Part shown: in pieces, positions 1 to 8,900 of the stretch
Layout of the letters: each line of letters starts with the position of its first letter
Numbering within the stretch: position 1 is the first letter of the stretch
NCBI GenBank assembly: GCA_030826005.1
Contig: JAPJOW010000001.1
Coordinates: 1 to 48,565 of the forward strand
Direction: 5' to 3'
Source: Aliterella sp. RAGGC_92
GTDB taxonomy: Bacteria > Cyanobacteriota > Cyanobacteriia > Cyanobacteriales > Chroococcidiopsidaceae
DNA length: 48,565 bases
The notes under the pieces: model-generated
Told to the model about the DNA's origin: nothing
What the model saw: only the letters and a program-made list of their open reading frames with translations
Database searches by the model: none
Program-made: the position numbers and the translations under genes

Positions 1-150
1 GCAATGGGAAGTGCGATCGCGCGAACACTTCAACCTTTTCTAAAGAATTATCCATATATTCCCTTATACCGACTGGATATACATAAAATTTGGCAAAGTC
101 GGCGGAGAATTGCTCAGCTTCATCTGGGTACTCTAAGTGAAATAGTTTGA
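1..150 (+). CDS. 3' end of an unidentified gene (partial)
   Basis: The first frame is open from the window edge to a TGA at 148-150 and encodes 49 residues rich in basic and aromatic residues (ending ...LHLGTLSEIV). This looks like the C-terminus of a gene that begins outside the window. No family is recognised. Bases 7-22 carry a HIP1-containing 16-mer that recurs at 1413 and 1485, so the 5' part may instead be repeat sequence translated by chance. The stop lies 17 bp before the preferred ATG of the next gene, so translational coupling is possible. Confidence 0.4.
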   Translation, partial: AMGSAIARTLQPFLKNYPYIPLYRLDIHKIWQSRRRIAQLHLGTLSEIV

Positions 151-167
151 CAAACGGAAGAACCGCT

Positions 168-1253
168 ATGAAGCTAATTCATGTTCATGGGTTTACAGAA
201 CTTGAGCCAGAATCATTTATCACCAAACAATATCGAAAATTTGCCAAGGAACTTCACTGGAATTTACAAATCCAAGAGTTTAAATGGAATACCTTAGAAG
301 GAAATCCAACTAAGCTAGTTGCCAAGTTCCATGAATCTGACCGTCGCGTCAAAGAAGTTGCACTTCGACTGGTGGAAGCAATTGCATCCGAAAAAGAAGC
401 AGTTATATTATCTGGTCATAGTCTTGGCGGTGCAATCTTACTAGAAGCATTAGAAGTTTATCCTGATGTTTCCAACCTTCATAGTGTAATTCTATTAGGT
501 GCAGCTTATCCTCAGAAAAATATACTTTCTCAGATTCAGAATATAAACCCTCAATATTACGCATTAAATTATCATTCCCCTAAATGGGATTTAGTATTGA
601 ATCAATTTTATTTCAATGCAAAGGGACGTATTGCAGTTGGAAGCAAAGGACTTTTGAATCCTGGTATTTTTGAGAATCTAAAAGTGAACTGTACCCATGA
701 TGGATCTACCGGATATGCGCGTTTAGTTCCCGGTATCATTGGACTTCTTGCCCATACTCAAGGAATTCAAAGCGCTGAAAAAGCTAAAAAACCTTGGCAA
801 CCGATCGCAATTGGTAACACAGAAGATTGGGACGATCTAAATCATCTGGACGGACATATTGTGCAACGAAACTGTATAACGGGCTATTTTCGGATTATTG
901 AAGATGGTGGCGTTCATCAAGAGCGATTCTATTCTAAATCTGTAATACCCCTTCTAAATGCGATCGCACAACTTCAAAATGATCATATATCTATTGCTAG
1001 GGGAAGGGTTGTCGAGATTCTAAATAGTGTGTCTGGAATGACTAAAGCTCATAGTAGGGATTTTTATCGAGCTACTCCTCTATTTACCCTTCGAGATGGT
1101 TCTGTCCTCAAAACTTGGAAGAATTCTGTAGGAGTGGAACACATCTTCATTGCAAATGGTGATGGAAACATGGTATTTGGAGGCTTCGTGGGTTGGATTC
1201 ATTCAGAAAATCTGCGGCAAGCTATTACAGAAATAAGAGAGAAGTTCGTATAA
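168..1253 (+). CDS. alpha/beta hydrolase fold protein
   Basis: The protein of 361 residues has a serine-hydrolase nucleophile elbow, GHSLGG at residues 83-88 with Ser85 as likely nucleophile, preceded by a hydrophobic strand (AVILS) and an early HGF oxyanion-type motif near residue 7. It is therefore probably an esterase, lipase or thioesterase-like enzyme, or a nonenzymatic relative; the substrate cannot be read from sequence. The region after about residue 180 has no family I recognise. A TTG at 147 would add seven residues, but ATG 168 is preferred because GGAAG at 156-160 sits seven bases upstream. No signal peptide is visible, so it is probably cytoplasmic. The downstream neighbour is a SUKH protein across a 320-bp repeat-bearing spacer. 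Confidence 0.75.
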   Translation: MKLIHVHGFTELEPESFITKQYRKFAKELHWNLQIQEFKWNTLEGNPTKLVAKFHESDRRVKEVALRLVEAIASEKEAVILSGHSLGGAILLEALEVYPDVSNLHSVILLGAAYPQKNILSQIQNINPQYYALNYHSPKWDLVLNQFYFNAKGRIAVGSKGLLNPGIFENLKVNCTHDGSTGYARLVPGIIGLLAHTQGIQSAEKAKKPWQPIAIGNTEDWDDLNHLDGHIVQRNCITGYFRIIEDGGVHQERFYSKSVIPLLNAIAQLQNDHISIARGRVVEILNSVSGMTKAHSRDFYRATPLFTLRDGSVLKTWKNSVGVEHIFIANGDGNMVFGGFVGWIHSENLRQAITEIREKFV

Positions 1254-1410
1254 ATTGAGAAGGTATACATGATAGTTAACATCAGAATTACACAGGAAAA
1301 TCAATCTTTTGAGCCTAAACAGCTACCTTACAATTAGGTTAAACCCGATGGTTAATATAGTGCAAGAGTCAATCGGCTGCCTAACTATACCGTTATTTAT
1401 GTCCTTTTTA

Positions 1411-1537
1411 AAGGAAGTGCGATCGCGCTTTGCATTAGTTATAGGAATAGGAGATCGCATGGATACGATAGATATAACGAGAAAGGAAGTGCGATCGCGC
1501 TTTGTAGTAATTACACGAATAGGCGATCGCTTTATAA
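1411..1537 (+). repeat. Two tandem HIP1-rich repeat units, period 72 bp
   Basis: Unit 1 (1411-1465) and unit 2 (1483-1537) both start with AAGGAAGTGCGATCGCGCTT and later carry an AATAGG(A/C)GATCGC block. The period is 72 bp (24 codons), so an 83-residue reading frame (1309-1560) stays open through it with a matching peptide repeat. I read this as intergenic repeat DNA, not a gene. The 16-mer GGAAGTGCGATCGCGC also occurs at 7-22. Confidence 0.7.
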
Positions 1538-1573
1538 ATATACATTTTGGCAGCGTTTAAAGTGCTTAATGCT

Positions 1574-2215
1574 ATGGAATCTCTCAACGATCAAATTACT
1601 CGAATCTCAAAGAAACTAAAGAGGGTCACTAAGTACAAGCCTAGTAAGGTATTTGGATCAGAAGCACATGGTTTTTCTTGCTGTAAACCCTTGAGTATTC
1701 CCGATTTAGAAGAATTTGAAGCTAAATATGAAGTAACACTTCCCGAAGGTTATCGGGCTTTTATTACTCAAGTTGCTAACGGTGGAGCAGGACCCGCCTA
1801 TGGAATGTTTTCTCTTGACCGTGCTTTAAAGTGCCGTTTATCAGAGATTCCTACTAAGAAGGCTATTCCAAATGACATCCTAAAAGTACCCTTTAAGCAT
1901 ACTTCGGCTTACAATCCCGATGAAGATGATGAAGTTATTGCTATGTTCGAGCAAGCTGATACGGGAGAAATCACGGAAGAAGAACTTGATAAATACGAGC
2001 TTTACTTAACGGCGGGGACTCTCACACTGTGTCATGAAGGTTGCGGTCATCTGCATAGATTGGTTGTAAGCGGTTCAACTCGTGGACAAATGTGGCTTGA
2101 TGGGACAGGTAGCGAGCAAGGATACCATCCTCTTGACGTGAGTTTTTTGGAGTGGTATGAAAAATGGCTTGATGATGCTGTCGCTCGCATTAGCGGCAAT
2201 TGGTGGTTTAATTAA
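1574..2215 (+). CDS. SMI1/KNR4 (SUKH) family protein
   Basis: The protein has 213 residues from ATG 1574; a TTG at 1547 would add nine residues that overlap repeat sequence. The motifs IPDLEEFEAKYEVTLPEGYRAF and NGGAGPAYGMFSL are typical of the SUKH/SMI1-KNR4 fold, split into short quotes: LEEFEAKY, LPEGYRAF and GGAGPAYG. The middle is acidic (NPDEDDE, EITEEELDKYE) and the C-terminus holds a CHEGCGHLHRLVV segment. SUKH proteins serve as immunity proteins against polymorphic toxins in many bacteria, and elsewhere as general protein-binding modules. No toxin gene adjoins it here; the upstream hydrolase is the only candidate partner and that is speculative. Confidence 0.75.
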   Translation: MESLNDQITRISKKLKRVTKYKPSKVFGSEAHGFSCCKPLSIPDLEEFEAKYEVTLPEGYRAFITQVANGGAGPAYGMFSLDRALKCRLSEIPTKKAIPNDILKVPFKHTSAYNPDEDDEVIAMFEQADTGEITEEELDKYELYLTAGTLTLCHEGCGHLHRLVVSGSTRGQMWLDGTGSEQGYHPLDVSFLEWYEKWLDDAVARISGNWWFN

Positions 2216-2350
2216 ATTGAAAATTGAGTGAACCATGCTTAATCACAATTTTGTGATTGGATGGCACATAGCGCTGTTCGTAAATTGTGCCAAAAATTTG
2301 ATGAATGTTTTAGGGTTAAAATAGCGTTCTAAACTCGCAAGTTAATTAAC

Positions 2351-2926
2351 GTGGATTATGATGTTTTAGCCATCATTGAGGGTTACGCTCAAGGTTACTT
2401 TTTGATGGCTACTGAAGACGAAAGTTTGCAGTGGTATTCAAGCCGCGATCGCACAATAATTCCTTTAGATGCTCGATTTCGCTACCCCAAATCATTACAG
2501 CGCGTTTTAAACTCAGATAAATTTACCGTTGCTATCAACCGCGATTTTAAAGCTGTAGTATCTGGTTGTGCTAACCGCGAAACTACTTGGATTTCAGAGG
2601 AATTACAAGACATATATTTGGCGCTTTATCAAACTGGCTGGGCTTATAGTTTTGAAACTTGGTTGGGGGATGAGTTAGCCGGGGGAATACTCGGAATTGC
2701 CATTGGTGGGATATTTATCGGCGAATCAATGTTTTACCGCATTCCTGATGGTTCAAAAGTGGCGATGGTGAAATTAGTAGAAAGATTGCGATCGCGTTCT
2801 TTTGTTCTGTTTGATGCCCAAATGATGAATCCGCATTTAGAACGGTTTGGAGCTTATCAAATCGCAGATGTTGAATACCAAGCACTGCTCAAACAAGCTT
2901 TACAGCGTCGATGTTCGCTTATATAG
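2351..2926 (+). CDS. aat: leucyl/phenylalanyl-tRNA--protein transferase
   Basis: This enzyme transfers Leu or Phe from aminoacyl-tRNA to proteins with N-terminal Arg or Lys, creating N-degrons for ClpS/ClpAP-type proteolysis. The 191-residue protein matches the cyanobacterial family throughout: EGYAQGYFLMA at the N-terminus, WYSSRDRTIIPLD, the FRYPKSL block, and the core FIGESMFYR followed by FVLFDAQMMNPHLERFG. The length is normal for cyanobacterial Aat, which is shorter than the E. coli enzyme. The start is GTG 2351, which gives the conserved MDYDVLAIIEGYAQ N-terminus; no strong Shine-Dalgarno precedes it. Its last 8 bp overlap the convergent EamA gene. Confidence 0.93.
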   Translation: MDYDVLAIIEGYAQGYFLMATEDESLQWYSSRDRTIIPLDARFRYPKSLQRVLNSDKFTVAINRDFKAVVSGCANRETTWISEELQDIYLALYQTGWAYSFETWLGDELAGGILGIAIGGIFIGESMFYRIPDGSKVAMVKLVERLRSRSFVLFDAQMMNPHLERFGAYQIADVEYQALLKQALQRRCSLI

Positions 2927-3857
2927 CACGTTTTACCGCCGCCTTTTTACCCAAAATCACAATTATAAATACAACAATTGCCGTGCCGATAACTAAAGGA
3001 GAAATTGCTTCCCTTAGTAATAACGATGAAGCAGCGATTGTCAAAAATGGCTGCAATAATTGCACTTGTCCTACCCGCGCCACGCCGCCAATTGCCAAGC
3101 CTTTGTACCAAGCAAAAAAAGCCAAAAATTGACTAAATACCGCAATGTAACCAAACCCCAACCACGCTGTAGGCGAAGCTACTAAGCCATGCTGCCAAAC
3201 GGCGAAAATAACAGGCAACAGCATCATCGGGACAGCTACTAATAAGCCCCAACTAATTACTTGCCATCCCCCCATTACTTGCGCTAGTAATGCGCCCTCG
3301 GCGTAGCCAAAAGAGGCGGCGCTCATCGCTCCCAATAATGCTAAATCTCCTAATTCTAGGTGTCCCGCTCCAGAATAGACAGCAAAACTAACTACTGTAG
3401 CGCTACCTAATATACTCGCCAGCCAAAATCCCATTGATGGGCGATCGCCTGTCCGTAAAGTTCCGGCGATCGCTGTTACTAAAGGCCCAATCCCTAAAAC
3501 AATTGCTCCGTGAGAGGCGGGTAAATTTAGCATTGCCCAAGCTGATAAAATTGGAAATCCAATCACTACGCCCAAAGCTACAATTACTAAGCTTCTGATT
3601 TGCTTGCGAGTAGGGGGTTTTTGGCGAGTGATAGTTAGTAATATCGCTGCCAGCATCGCCGCCACCATCGATCGCCCCAGCCCAACTACAACCGGATCTA
3701 AATCGGATACCGCCGCTCGTGTGGCGGGTAAAGTTAAGCTAAAACAAAGTACGCCCAAAAAACCGTAGATTAAACCTACTGTTTCCGAATCAAGGCTAGA
3801 AAAAGGCGATCGCTGCAAAACTAAACTCCCATAGTAACTTTGTACTAAATTAAACAA
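2919..3857 (-). CDS. EamA/DMT family membrane transporter
   Basis: The 312-residue protein is very hydrophobic, with about ten predicted membrane spans arranged as two EamA repeats (roughly residues 28-155 and 170-305). This is the drug/metabolite transporter superfamily, whose members export amino acids, nucleosides or other metabolites across the plasma membrane. The motif LTLPATRAAVSDLDPVVVG in the first repeat and AFFAWYKGLAIGGVARVGQ in the second are typical of the family. The substrate cannot be assigned. The gene is convergent with aat (8-bp overlap) and divergent from dnaX across 52 bp, which must hold both promoters. Confidence 0.85.
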   Translation of the reverse strand: MFNLVQSYYGSLVLQRSPFSSLDSETVGLIYGFLGVLCFSLTLPATRAAVSDLDPVVVGLGRSMVAAMLAAILLTITRQKPPTRKQIRSLVIVALGVVIGFPILSAWAMLNLPASHGAIVLGIGPLVTAIAGTLRTGDRPSMGFWLASILGSATVVSFAVYSGAGHLELGDLALLGAMSAASFGYAEGALLAQVMGGWQVISWGLLVAVPMMLLPVIFAVWQHGLVASPTAWLGFGYIAVFSQFLAFFAWYKGLAIGGVARVGQVQLLQPFLTIAASSLLLREAISPLVIGTAIVVFIIVILGKKAAVKRAI

Positions 3858-3909
3858 ACATTCCGGCTCAAGCTCCTTTATCCTAGTAGGAGGGAATGTA
3901 TTTAAACTA

Positions 3910-5805
3910 ATGTCTTACGAGCCGCTACATCACAAATATCGACCACAAACTTTTGCCGATTTAGTCGGACAAGAAGCGATCGCTACCACGTTAACTAATG
4001 CCATCCGTAAAAGCCAAATAGCCCCGGCTTACTTGTTTACAGGCTCAAGAGGGACGGGGAAAACTTCTAGCGCCCGGATTTTATCAAAATCTCTTAATTG
4101 TCTCAGTAGCCCTGCGCCTACAGAGAAGCCTTGCGGTAAGTGCGATGCTTGTCAAGGAATTACAAAAGGTATTGCTTTAGATGTAATTGAAATTGACGCA
4201 GCCAGTAATACGGGCGTAGACAATATTCGGGAAATTATCGAACGCGCCCAATTTGCCCCGGTACAGTGTCGCTACAAAGTTTACGCGATCGATGAGTGTC
4301 ATATGCTATCGGGGGCGGCGTTTAACTGTTTGCTCAAAACTTTAGAAGAACCGCCAAAAAGTGTAGTGTTTATCCTAGCAACTACCGACCCAGAGCGAGT
4401 TTTACCTACGATTATTTCTCGCTGTCAAAGGTTCGATTTTCGCCGCATTCCTCTCCAAGCAATAGTGGATCATTTGCGCTACATTGCCACCGAAGAAAAT
4501 ATTAGTATTAGTTCTGATGCTTTGCAATTGGTAGCTGGGCTGGCTCAAGGGGGCTTGCGGGATGCGGAAAGCTTGCTCGATCAGTTGAGTTTGTTGTCTG
4601 GGGAAATTACGATCGAGCGAGTGTGGGATTTAGCGGGTTCGGTAAGCGAAAAAGATTGCTTAGAATTATTGAATGCGATCGCCCTGTCTCATCCTGACAC
4701 TATTTTAGAAACCGCGCGCAAAATTATGGACAGGGGACGAGAACCCTTGATAGTGCTGCAAAATCTCGCTAGTTTCTACCGAGACTTACTAATTGCAAAA
4801 ACTGCTCCTAGTCGTAACGATTTAGTTGCTCTCACTCCCGCAACTTGGGCAGCACTAAGCGAAATAGCTAATAAATTAGAGATTAATACTATTATCAACG
4901 GACAACAACACCTAGCAAAAAGTGAAGTCCAAATTAAAAACTCCACTCAGCCTCGCTTGTGGTTAGAAGTGACATTGCTCGGATTATTGGCGGCGAGTAC
5001 TGCTCAAAATGTGGCTACAACTCCTATCCCAATTATTAACGCACCGCGCCCAGAAGTTATTAAAACTAATTCAGTTATTGAGCAAACTAAGCCTGCGCTT
5101 CCGGTTGAGCAAACACCTACGCCTGCAAACCCAATTATTCCAGTAATTGAGTCAATTCCTGCACCTATTGAAGAATCGTCCGTACCCGCAGTCACAAGGG
5201 AAGATAGCAACTTATGGCAACAAGTAGTTAAGCACATTCAACCTCTTTCTGCTCAAGCCCTTGTCAGTCAACATTGCTGCTTGCTATCTTTTGACGGTAG
5301 TTGGGCGCGAATTGGGATTACTAATCAGCAATTGCTCAAGTTAGCACAAAATAAAATATCGAATATTGAATCTGCTTTTCAATCGTTAGTTTCGCAAAAA
5401 GTAAAAGTAACTTTGGAAGTGGGGGGCAATGAGACTTCTAAAACTGTACCGTCTAAAGAACAACCGCGATCGCCTAGTTTCTCCTCTCCACCGCCACCCA
5501 AGCTTGAAGTAGCTTCCTTACCAGTTGTAAAGTCACCACCAGTCTCGGAAAACTTTGCCCCAGAACTAGCCCCAGCACCAATACTAGAAGTAGCCGCACC
5601 GATTACCGATTCTGCTGTTGAAACAATTGACAATCAACTAAAACTTGCTTCTCAAAGTTTTGCCGAAGCTTTCAGTGGTGAAATTATTGACTTTAACTTG
5701 AATCCACCTTTTGGCAATCAAGCAAAACCTCCTACCCCAGTAACCCAAAGTGCTACAGAAGGGCGCTGGGAGCAGGAGGAAATAGAGGATGAGGTTGATT
5801 TCTAA
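3910..5805 (+). CDS. dnaX: DNA polymerase III subunits gamma/tau
   Basis: This is the clamp-loader ATPase of the replicative polymerase. The AAA+ domain shows Walker A GSRGTGKT at 45-52, the zinc-binding cysteines C64, C75, C78 and C81, Walker B IDECHML at 127-133 (DECH where most homologues have DEVH), sensor-1 LATTDPERV, and the SRCQRFDF arginine-finger region. Domain III follows to about residue 360; then comes a Pro-rich linker, a tau-like domain at about 440-500, another Pro-rich linker and an acidic tail. No intein interrupts it, unlike the Synechocystis gene. I found no A-AAA-AAG slippery site to make a short gamma form. The AGGAGG at 3888-3893 is 16 nt before the start, rather far. 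The stop overlaps the convergent glycosyltransferase by 4 bp. Confidence 0.95.
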   Translation: MSYEPLHHKYRPQTFADLVGQEAIATTLTNAIRKSQIAPAYLFTGSRGTGKTSSARILSKSLNCLSSPAPTEKPCGKCDACQGITKGIALDVIEIDAASNTGVDNIREIIERAQFAPVQCRYKVYAIDECHMLSGAAFNCLLKTLEEPPKSVVFILATTDPERVLPTIISRCQRFDFRRIPLQAIVDHLRYIATEENISISSDALQLVAGLAQGGLRDAESLLDQLSLLSGEITIERVWDLAGSVSEKDCLELLNAIALSHPDTILETARKIMDRGREPLIVLQNLASFYRDLLIAKTAPSRNDLVALTPATWAALSEIANKLEINTIINGQQHLAKSEVQIKNSTQPRLWLEVTLLGLLAASTAQNVATTPIPIINAPRPEVIKTNSVIEQTKPALPVEQTPTPANPIIPVIESIPAPIEESSVPAVTREDSNLWQQVVKHIQPLSAQALVSQHCCLLSFDGSWARIGITNQQLLKLAQNKISNIESAFQSLVSQKVKVTLEVGGNETSKTVPSKEQPRSPSFSSPPPPKLEVASLPVVKSPPVSENFAPELAPAPILEVAAPITDSAVETIDNQLKLASQSFAEAFSGEIIDFNLNPPFGNQAKPPTPVTQSATEGRWEQEEIEDEVDF

Positions 5806-7235
5806 TCTCCTTGACTGCCTTCATGAATTGTTTTTACCCACTTTAGCCGCTTCTGTCTTACAGACATTCGTGTGGTGGTGCTAACCATGACAACTAGCCA
5901 GTGGAGCATATAAAGCGTACCTCGGAGAGTTTGGAGCAAAATACTAAAAAATGCTGGCGCACTCAAAGGCTGCTCTTTGCGCTCCCTTTTCAAACCCATA
6001 AACATCGATACCACCGATAAACTTAGAGTTAAACCTGTTAATGGCGACATTACGGGCGCTCGATTGCGAGCTATTGCCATCATCAAGTCTGGTACGGCAG
6101 CGATCGGTAAAATATGTTGAATGAGCAAAAACATGGCTAAATCGAAGGTTTTTACCCTTCCCAGCCGATTGCTAAAAATTGCTCTCCAGTAATCTAAATA
6201 GCGCTGAGACTGCCCTTCTGCCCAACGATTGCGCTGATGCCATAAAGAAACTGCTGTAGTTACGCCTTCTTCCATCACGGGGGGAAAGCTCAAAAACTCA
6301 ATATCCCACTGGTCTATATGCAATCGCAATGCCAAGTCCAAGTCATCAGTAATTGTCTCCTCATTCCAGCCTCCGCAGCGCACTAATGCCGTTCGCCGCA
6401 CAAATTGACCGTTACCGCGCAAATCTCCTAAACCGCCTTTAGCAATGCGCTGTTGCTGCATATAACTATCTAGCGCCATTTCTGCACTTTGCCCTTTTGT
6501 CCAGAAATTAATTCCTGAATTCGCGATCGCTTTTCTTACCTGTACTGCGCCTACAATTTCTCTATCAAATAAAGGCAATACTTGCCGCAGCAAATCGGGC
6601 GATACTTGAGCATCAGCATCAAATACCCCTAAAAATTCCCCTTTTGTTAGTGGTAGTACATCGTTTAACGCGCCGGATTTGCCGCCACTAGCTGCCGTGC
6701 GACGCAATACTTTTAATTGAGGATACTGCTGCGCCAGGTTTGCCAGTAATTCTGGTGTTTTGTCGGTACTATTGTCGTCAACTACCCATATTTCGTATTT
6801 ATTTACGGGGTAATTGATACTACATAGCATTTTTACTAACTTGCTAATTACTGCTTCCTCATTTTTGGCAGCAACGAGCAGTGAAACCGTCGGGCAATTT
6901 GCCAAATCGCCCGACAATGGGGCGGGTGCTATGCGGGGACGAGTAAATACAAGTCCTAGGGCATGAATCCCAAAAATTGTTGTCATGCCTAAGACAAACC
7001 AAGTACCCCAAGAAACTAAGTTTAGGGCGATCGTACCGCCCCAAACTACTGTTAAAACTACTGCCGCTTTGCGTCTGCGTCCTTGGTAGCCAAAATTTAG
7101 AGATGTTGTTGTCTCTAACATTGACTCGTCAGCACTTGTTGGGGATTCTTCTGGTTCGGAGAACTCAGATAACAACGAACTAAGCGCGTCAAGCTCGTTG
7201 TAAGAATCGTTTTCGGGCCAGGAATTCGCTGGCAT
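5802..7235 (-). CDS. membrane glycosyltransferase, family 2
   Basis: The 477-residue protein is a processive-type GT2 enzyme. Visible motifs are VVDDNSTDK at 151-159, the DAD metal-binding motif at 206-208, the TDDLD segment at 296-300 with a probable catalytic Asp, and QRNRW (QxxRW) at 334-338. Membrane segments occur at about 58-95 and again after about residue 365. Such proteins polymerise or transfer sugars at the inner membrane for exopolysaccharide or glycolipid synthesis; the sugar is unknown. The start lies 47 bp inside the upstream radical-SAM gene, which suggests translational coupling. A later start at Met39 (7121) would remove the overlap and only a low-complexity acidic leader, so it remains possible. 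Confidence 0.87.
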   Translation of the reverse strand: MPANSWPENDSYNELDALSSLLSEFSEPEESPTSADESMLETTTSLNFGYQGRRRKAAVVLTVVWGGTIALNLVSWGTWFVLGMTTIFGIHALGLVFTRPRIAPAPLSGDLANCPTVSLLVAAKNEEAVISKLVKMLCSINYPVNKYEIWVVDDNSTDKTPELLANLAQQYPQLKVLRRTAASGGKSGALNDVLPLTKGEFLGVFDADAQVSPDLLRQVLPLFDREIVGAVQVRKAIANSGINFWTKGQSAEMALDSYMQQQRIAKGGLGDLRGNGQFVRRTALVRCGGWNEETITDDLDLALRLHIDQWDIEFLSFPPVMEEGVTTAVSLWHQRNRWAEGQSQRYLDYWRAIFSNRLGRVKTFDLAMFLLIQHILPIAAVPDLMMAIARNRAPVMSPLTGLTLSLSVVSMFMGLKRERKEQPLSAPAFFSILLQTLRGTLYMLHWLVVMVSTTTRMSVRQKRLKWVKTIHEGSQGD

Positions 7236-8163
7236 AAGTTACCGTATTTAGCCACCAGTATTTGTCTACACCCATATTGAAGCTAGGGATCAAATAACAC
7301 CATACCGTACAGCCTTCACAGACTGATAGCTTTCCTTGCGAAGCGCGATACTTCTCCACTTCTTCCGATTCGCGATAAAGCTCGTAGAGCTTACCGTTAA
7401 TAGGTACGCCGGATTGGGCAAAGTGGTAACAAGGTAACAGCAGTTGGTCGTCAGGAGAAATTGCAATAACCGCATCTACCGCTTTACAACGGGGATTTTT
7501 GGTATCGTTACCGCCAGCTTCAATAAAAGCTAATGCAGCTTTATTGTACCCGACATTTTTATACTTCTTCCCACTAGCTTGAATTGCCGCCACCATATCG
7601 GGAGTTGGGTTTTTTTGGGAATTATAGTTGTCGTAGGCGGTAAAGGCTGGATTTAACCAGACTCGCACCCCTAAGCGCTGTCCTAATTCGCCAATCTCAT
7701 CAATTCTCTCGTAGTTTTGCGCTGTGACGGTGTGGTTGAGTACCGGGTATTCGCCTAAAGATTGGGCGATTTTTACCGATTCTACCAAGTTGTCAAAAAT
7801 TCTTACTCCCCGCGAGCGGTCGTGAGTTTCAGCGTCCGCACCATCTAAAGAAAAATTCAAAAAGTCTACTAAACCTTGAACTTCTTTGGCTTTTTTGGGA
7901 TACAAAATTGTATTTGTCGTCATGCTGGTCATAAAACCAAGGCGTTTTGCTTCTTGGTATATTTGACCGACATCGGCGCGTAATAGTGGTTCCCCCCCAG
8001 TAAAATCAACGTAATTTACGCCTAGCCTGCGTAGATCGATTAAATTATGCTTAATTGTCTCATAATCCGCTTCATTTGGCGGTTCTAATGCCCAAATGTT
8101 ACAAAAGTGACAGCGAGCATTACAGCGATAGGTCAAGTAATAGTTGGCAACCAGTGGAGCCAT
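7189..8163 (-). CDS. radical SAM protein
   Basis: The 324-residue protein has the radical-SAM cluster motif CNARCHFC (C14, C18, C21) near the N-terminus and the SAM-binding GGEP at 56-59. The C-terminal third has further cysteines (NPRCKAVDA, LLPCYHF, and VCEGCTVWCYL), resembling the extra cluster region of SPASM/twitch proteins. The product is unknown. It is the first gene of a two-gene operon with the overlapping glycosyltransferase, so a shared role in modifying a lipid, glycan or peptide is plausible but inferred. The start ATG at 8163 places the CxxxCxxC motif at the usual distance from the N-terminus. Confidence 0.85.
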   Translation of the reverse strand: MAPLVANYYLTYRCNARCHFCNIWALEPPNEADYETIKHNLIDLRRLGVNYVDFTGGEPLLRADVGQIYQEAKRLGFMTSMTTNTILYPKKAKEVQGLVDFLNFSLDGADAETHDRSRGVRIFDNLVESVKIAQSLGEYPVLNHTVTAQNYERIDEIGELGQRLGVRVWLNPAFTAYDNYNSQKNPTPDMVAAIQASGKKYKNVGYNKAALAFIEAGGNDTKNPRCKAVDAVIAISPDDQLLLPCYHFAQSGVPINGKLYELYRESEEVEKYRASQGKLSVCEGCTVWCYLIPSFNMGVDKYWWLNTVTYASEFLARKRFLQRA

Positions 8164-8358
8164 AGAATTTGCTCACCAGAATTTTCTTAAGTCATCTTCA
8201 GCCCATAATAAACTGTGAGTCAATCATTTTGACTCTAATTAAAAAATTTGCAGCAGAAATTTACTAACTTCTGTGCAATTGACAGGTAGTTTTTGGGCAT
8301 ATTATGGTCAGCAGCCTAGGTAGCTATTAATTTAGATAAATTTTAGGAATATTTAACT

Positions 8359-8742
8359 ATGTCGTCGTCGTCTCTCGAACAAATACAGCCCGCTAACCCC
8401 CAAGATGTGCGCGTGTATATGCCTTACTTCCAAGGCAATAAGCGCAATATCCTGCCTTTAGCCATCAGTCTATACAAAAAAGGGGTGCTAGAAGGACAGC
8501 GCAAAATTGAGGCTGGAGATAGTATTCCCTTTGTTGCTACTTGGAACGTATCGATCCTACCTGCCGATTTAATCCGGTGTCGGATGCAGTTTGACGGCAA
8601 TGCCGAGCTAAGTTATGAAATTATGATGGCAAGTTCGGTGCTAGTAGACTTTTTAATCGATGTAGTGGCAAGCTTTCAACTAGCACAAACTACTGATTTT
8701 CCCAAGGGGTTTTATCGCAAACTTTTACGTAAAGACGATTAA
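8359..8742 (+). CDS. ebsA: EbsA-like type IV pilus biogenesis protein
   Basis: The 127-residue soluble protein matches, from memory, the cyanobacterial EbsA family: QPANPQDVRVYMPYFQGNKR near the N-terminus, then ISLYKKG, EGQRKIE, FVATWNVS and LPADLIRCRMQFDGNAELSY. In Synechococcus elongatus EbsA is a small protein that associates with the pilus-assembly ATPase PilB and Hfq and is needed for type IV pilus assembly and biofilm self-suppression. Nothing else in the window belongs to the pilus machinery. It stands alone, 195 bp from the divergent radical-SAM gene. The family call is from pattern recognition of the conserved blocks and was not searched. Confidence 0.65.
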   Translation: MSSSSLEQIQPANPQDVRVYMPYFQGNKRNILPLAISLYKKGVLEGQRKIEAGDSIPFVATWNVSILPADLIRCRMQFDGNAELSYEIMMASSVLVDFLIDVVASFQLAQTTDFPKGFYRKLLRKDD

Positions 8743-8900
8743 TCTAGCAAGGAACTAAAAATTATCCTGATATTGGCAATGTTCTTGTTAACCCTTAAAT
8801 CCCAACTTCGACTTAAAATAAACAAAAAGTTAGTTGCAGCTAAGTATTGAATCTGGGAACTCCTAGGTATAGTACTACTGATGAAATAAGGAGCGATCGC

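Noticed and set aside
1309..1560. 83-codon plus-strand reading frame
   Set aside because: Most of it is the 72-bp tandem repeat and flanking spacer; no family match and only a TTG start.
3896..3910. Four-codon ORF overlapping the dnaX ATG (TAATG)
   Set aside because: The nearby AGGAGG is only 2 nt from that ATG, too close to drive it, so leader-peptide coupling is unlikely.
3910..5805. Intein or programmed frameshift in dnaX
   Set aside because: The AAA+ domain is uninterrupted and no A-AAA-AAG slippery sequence with a nearby stop was found.
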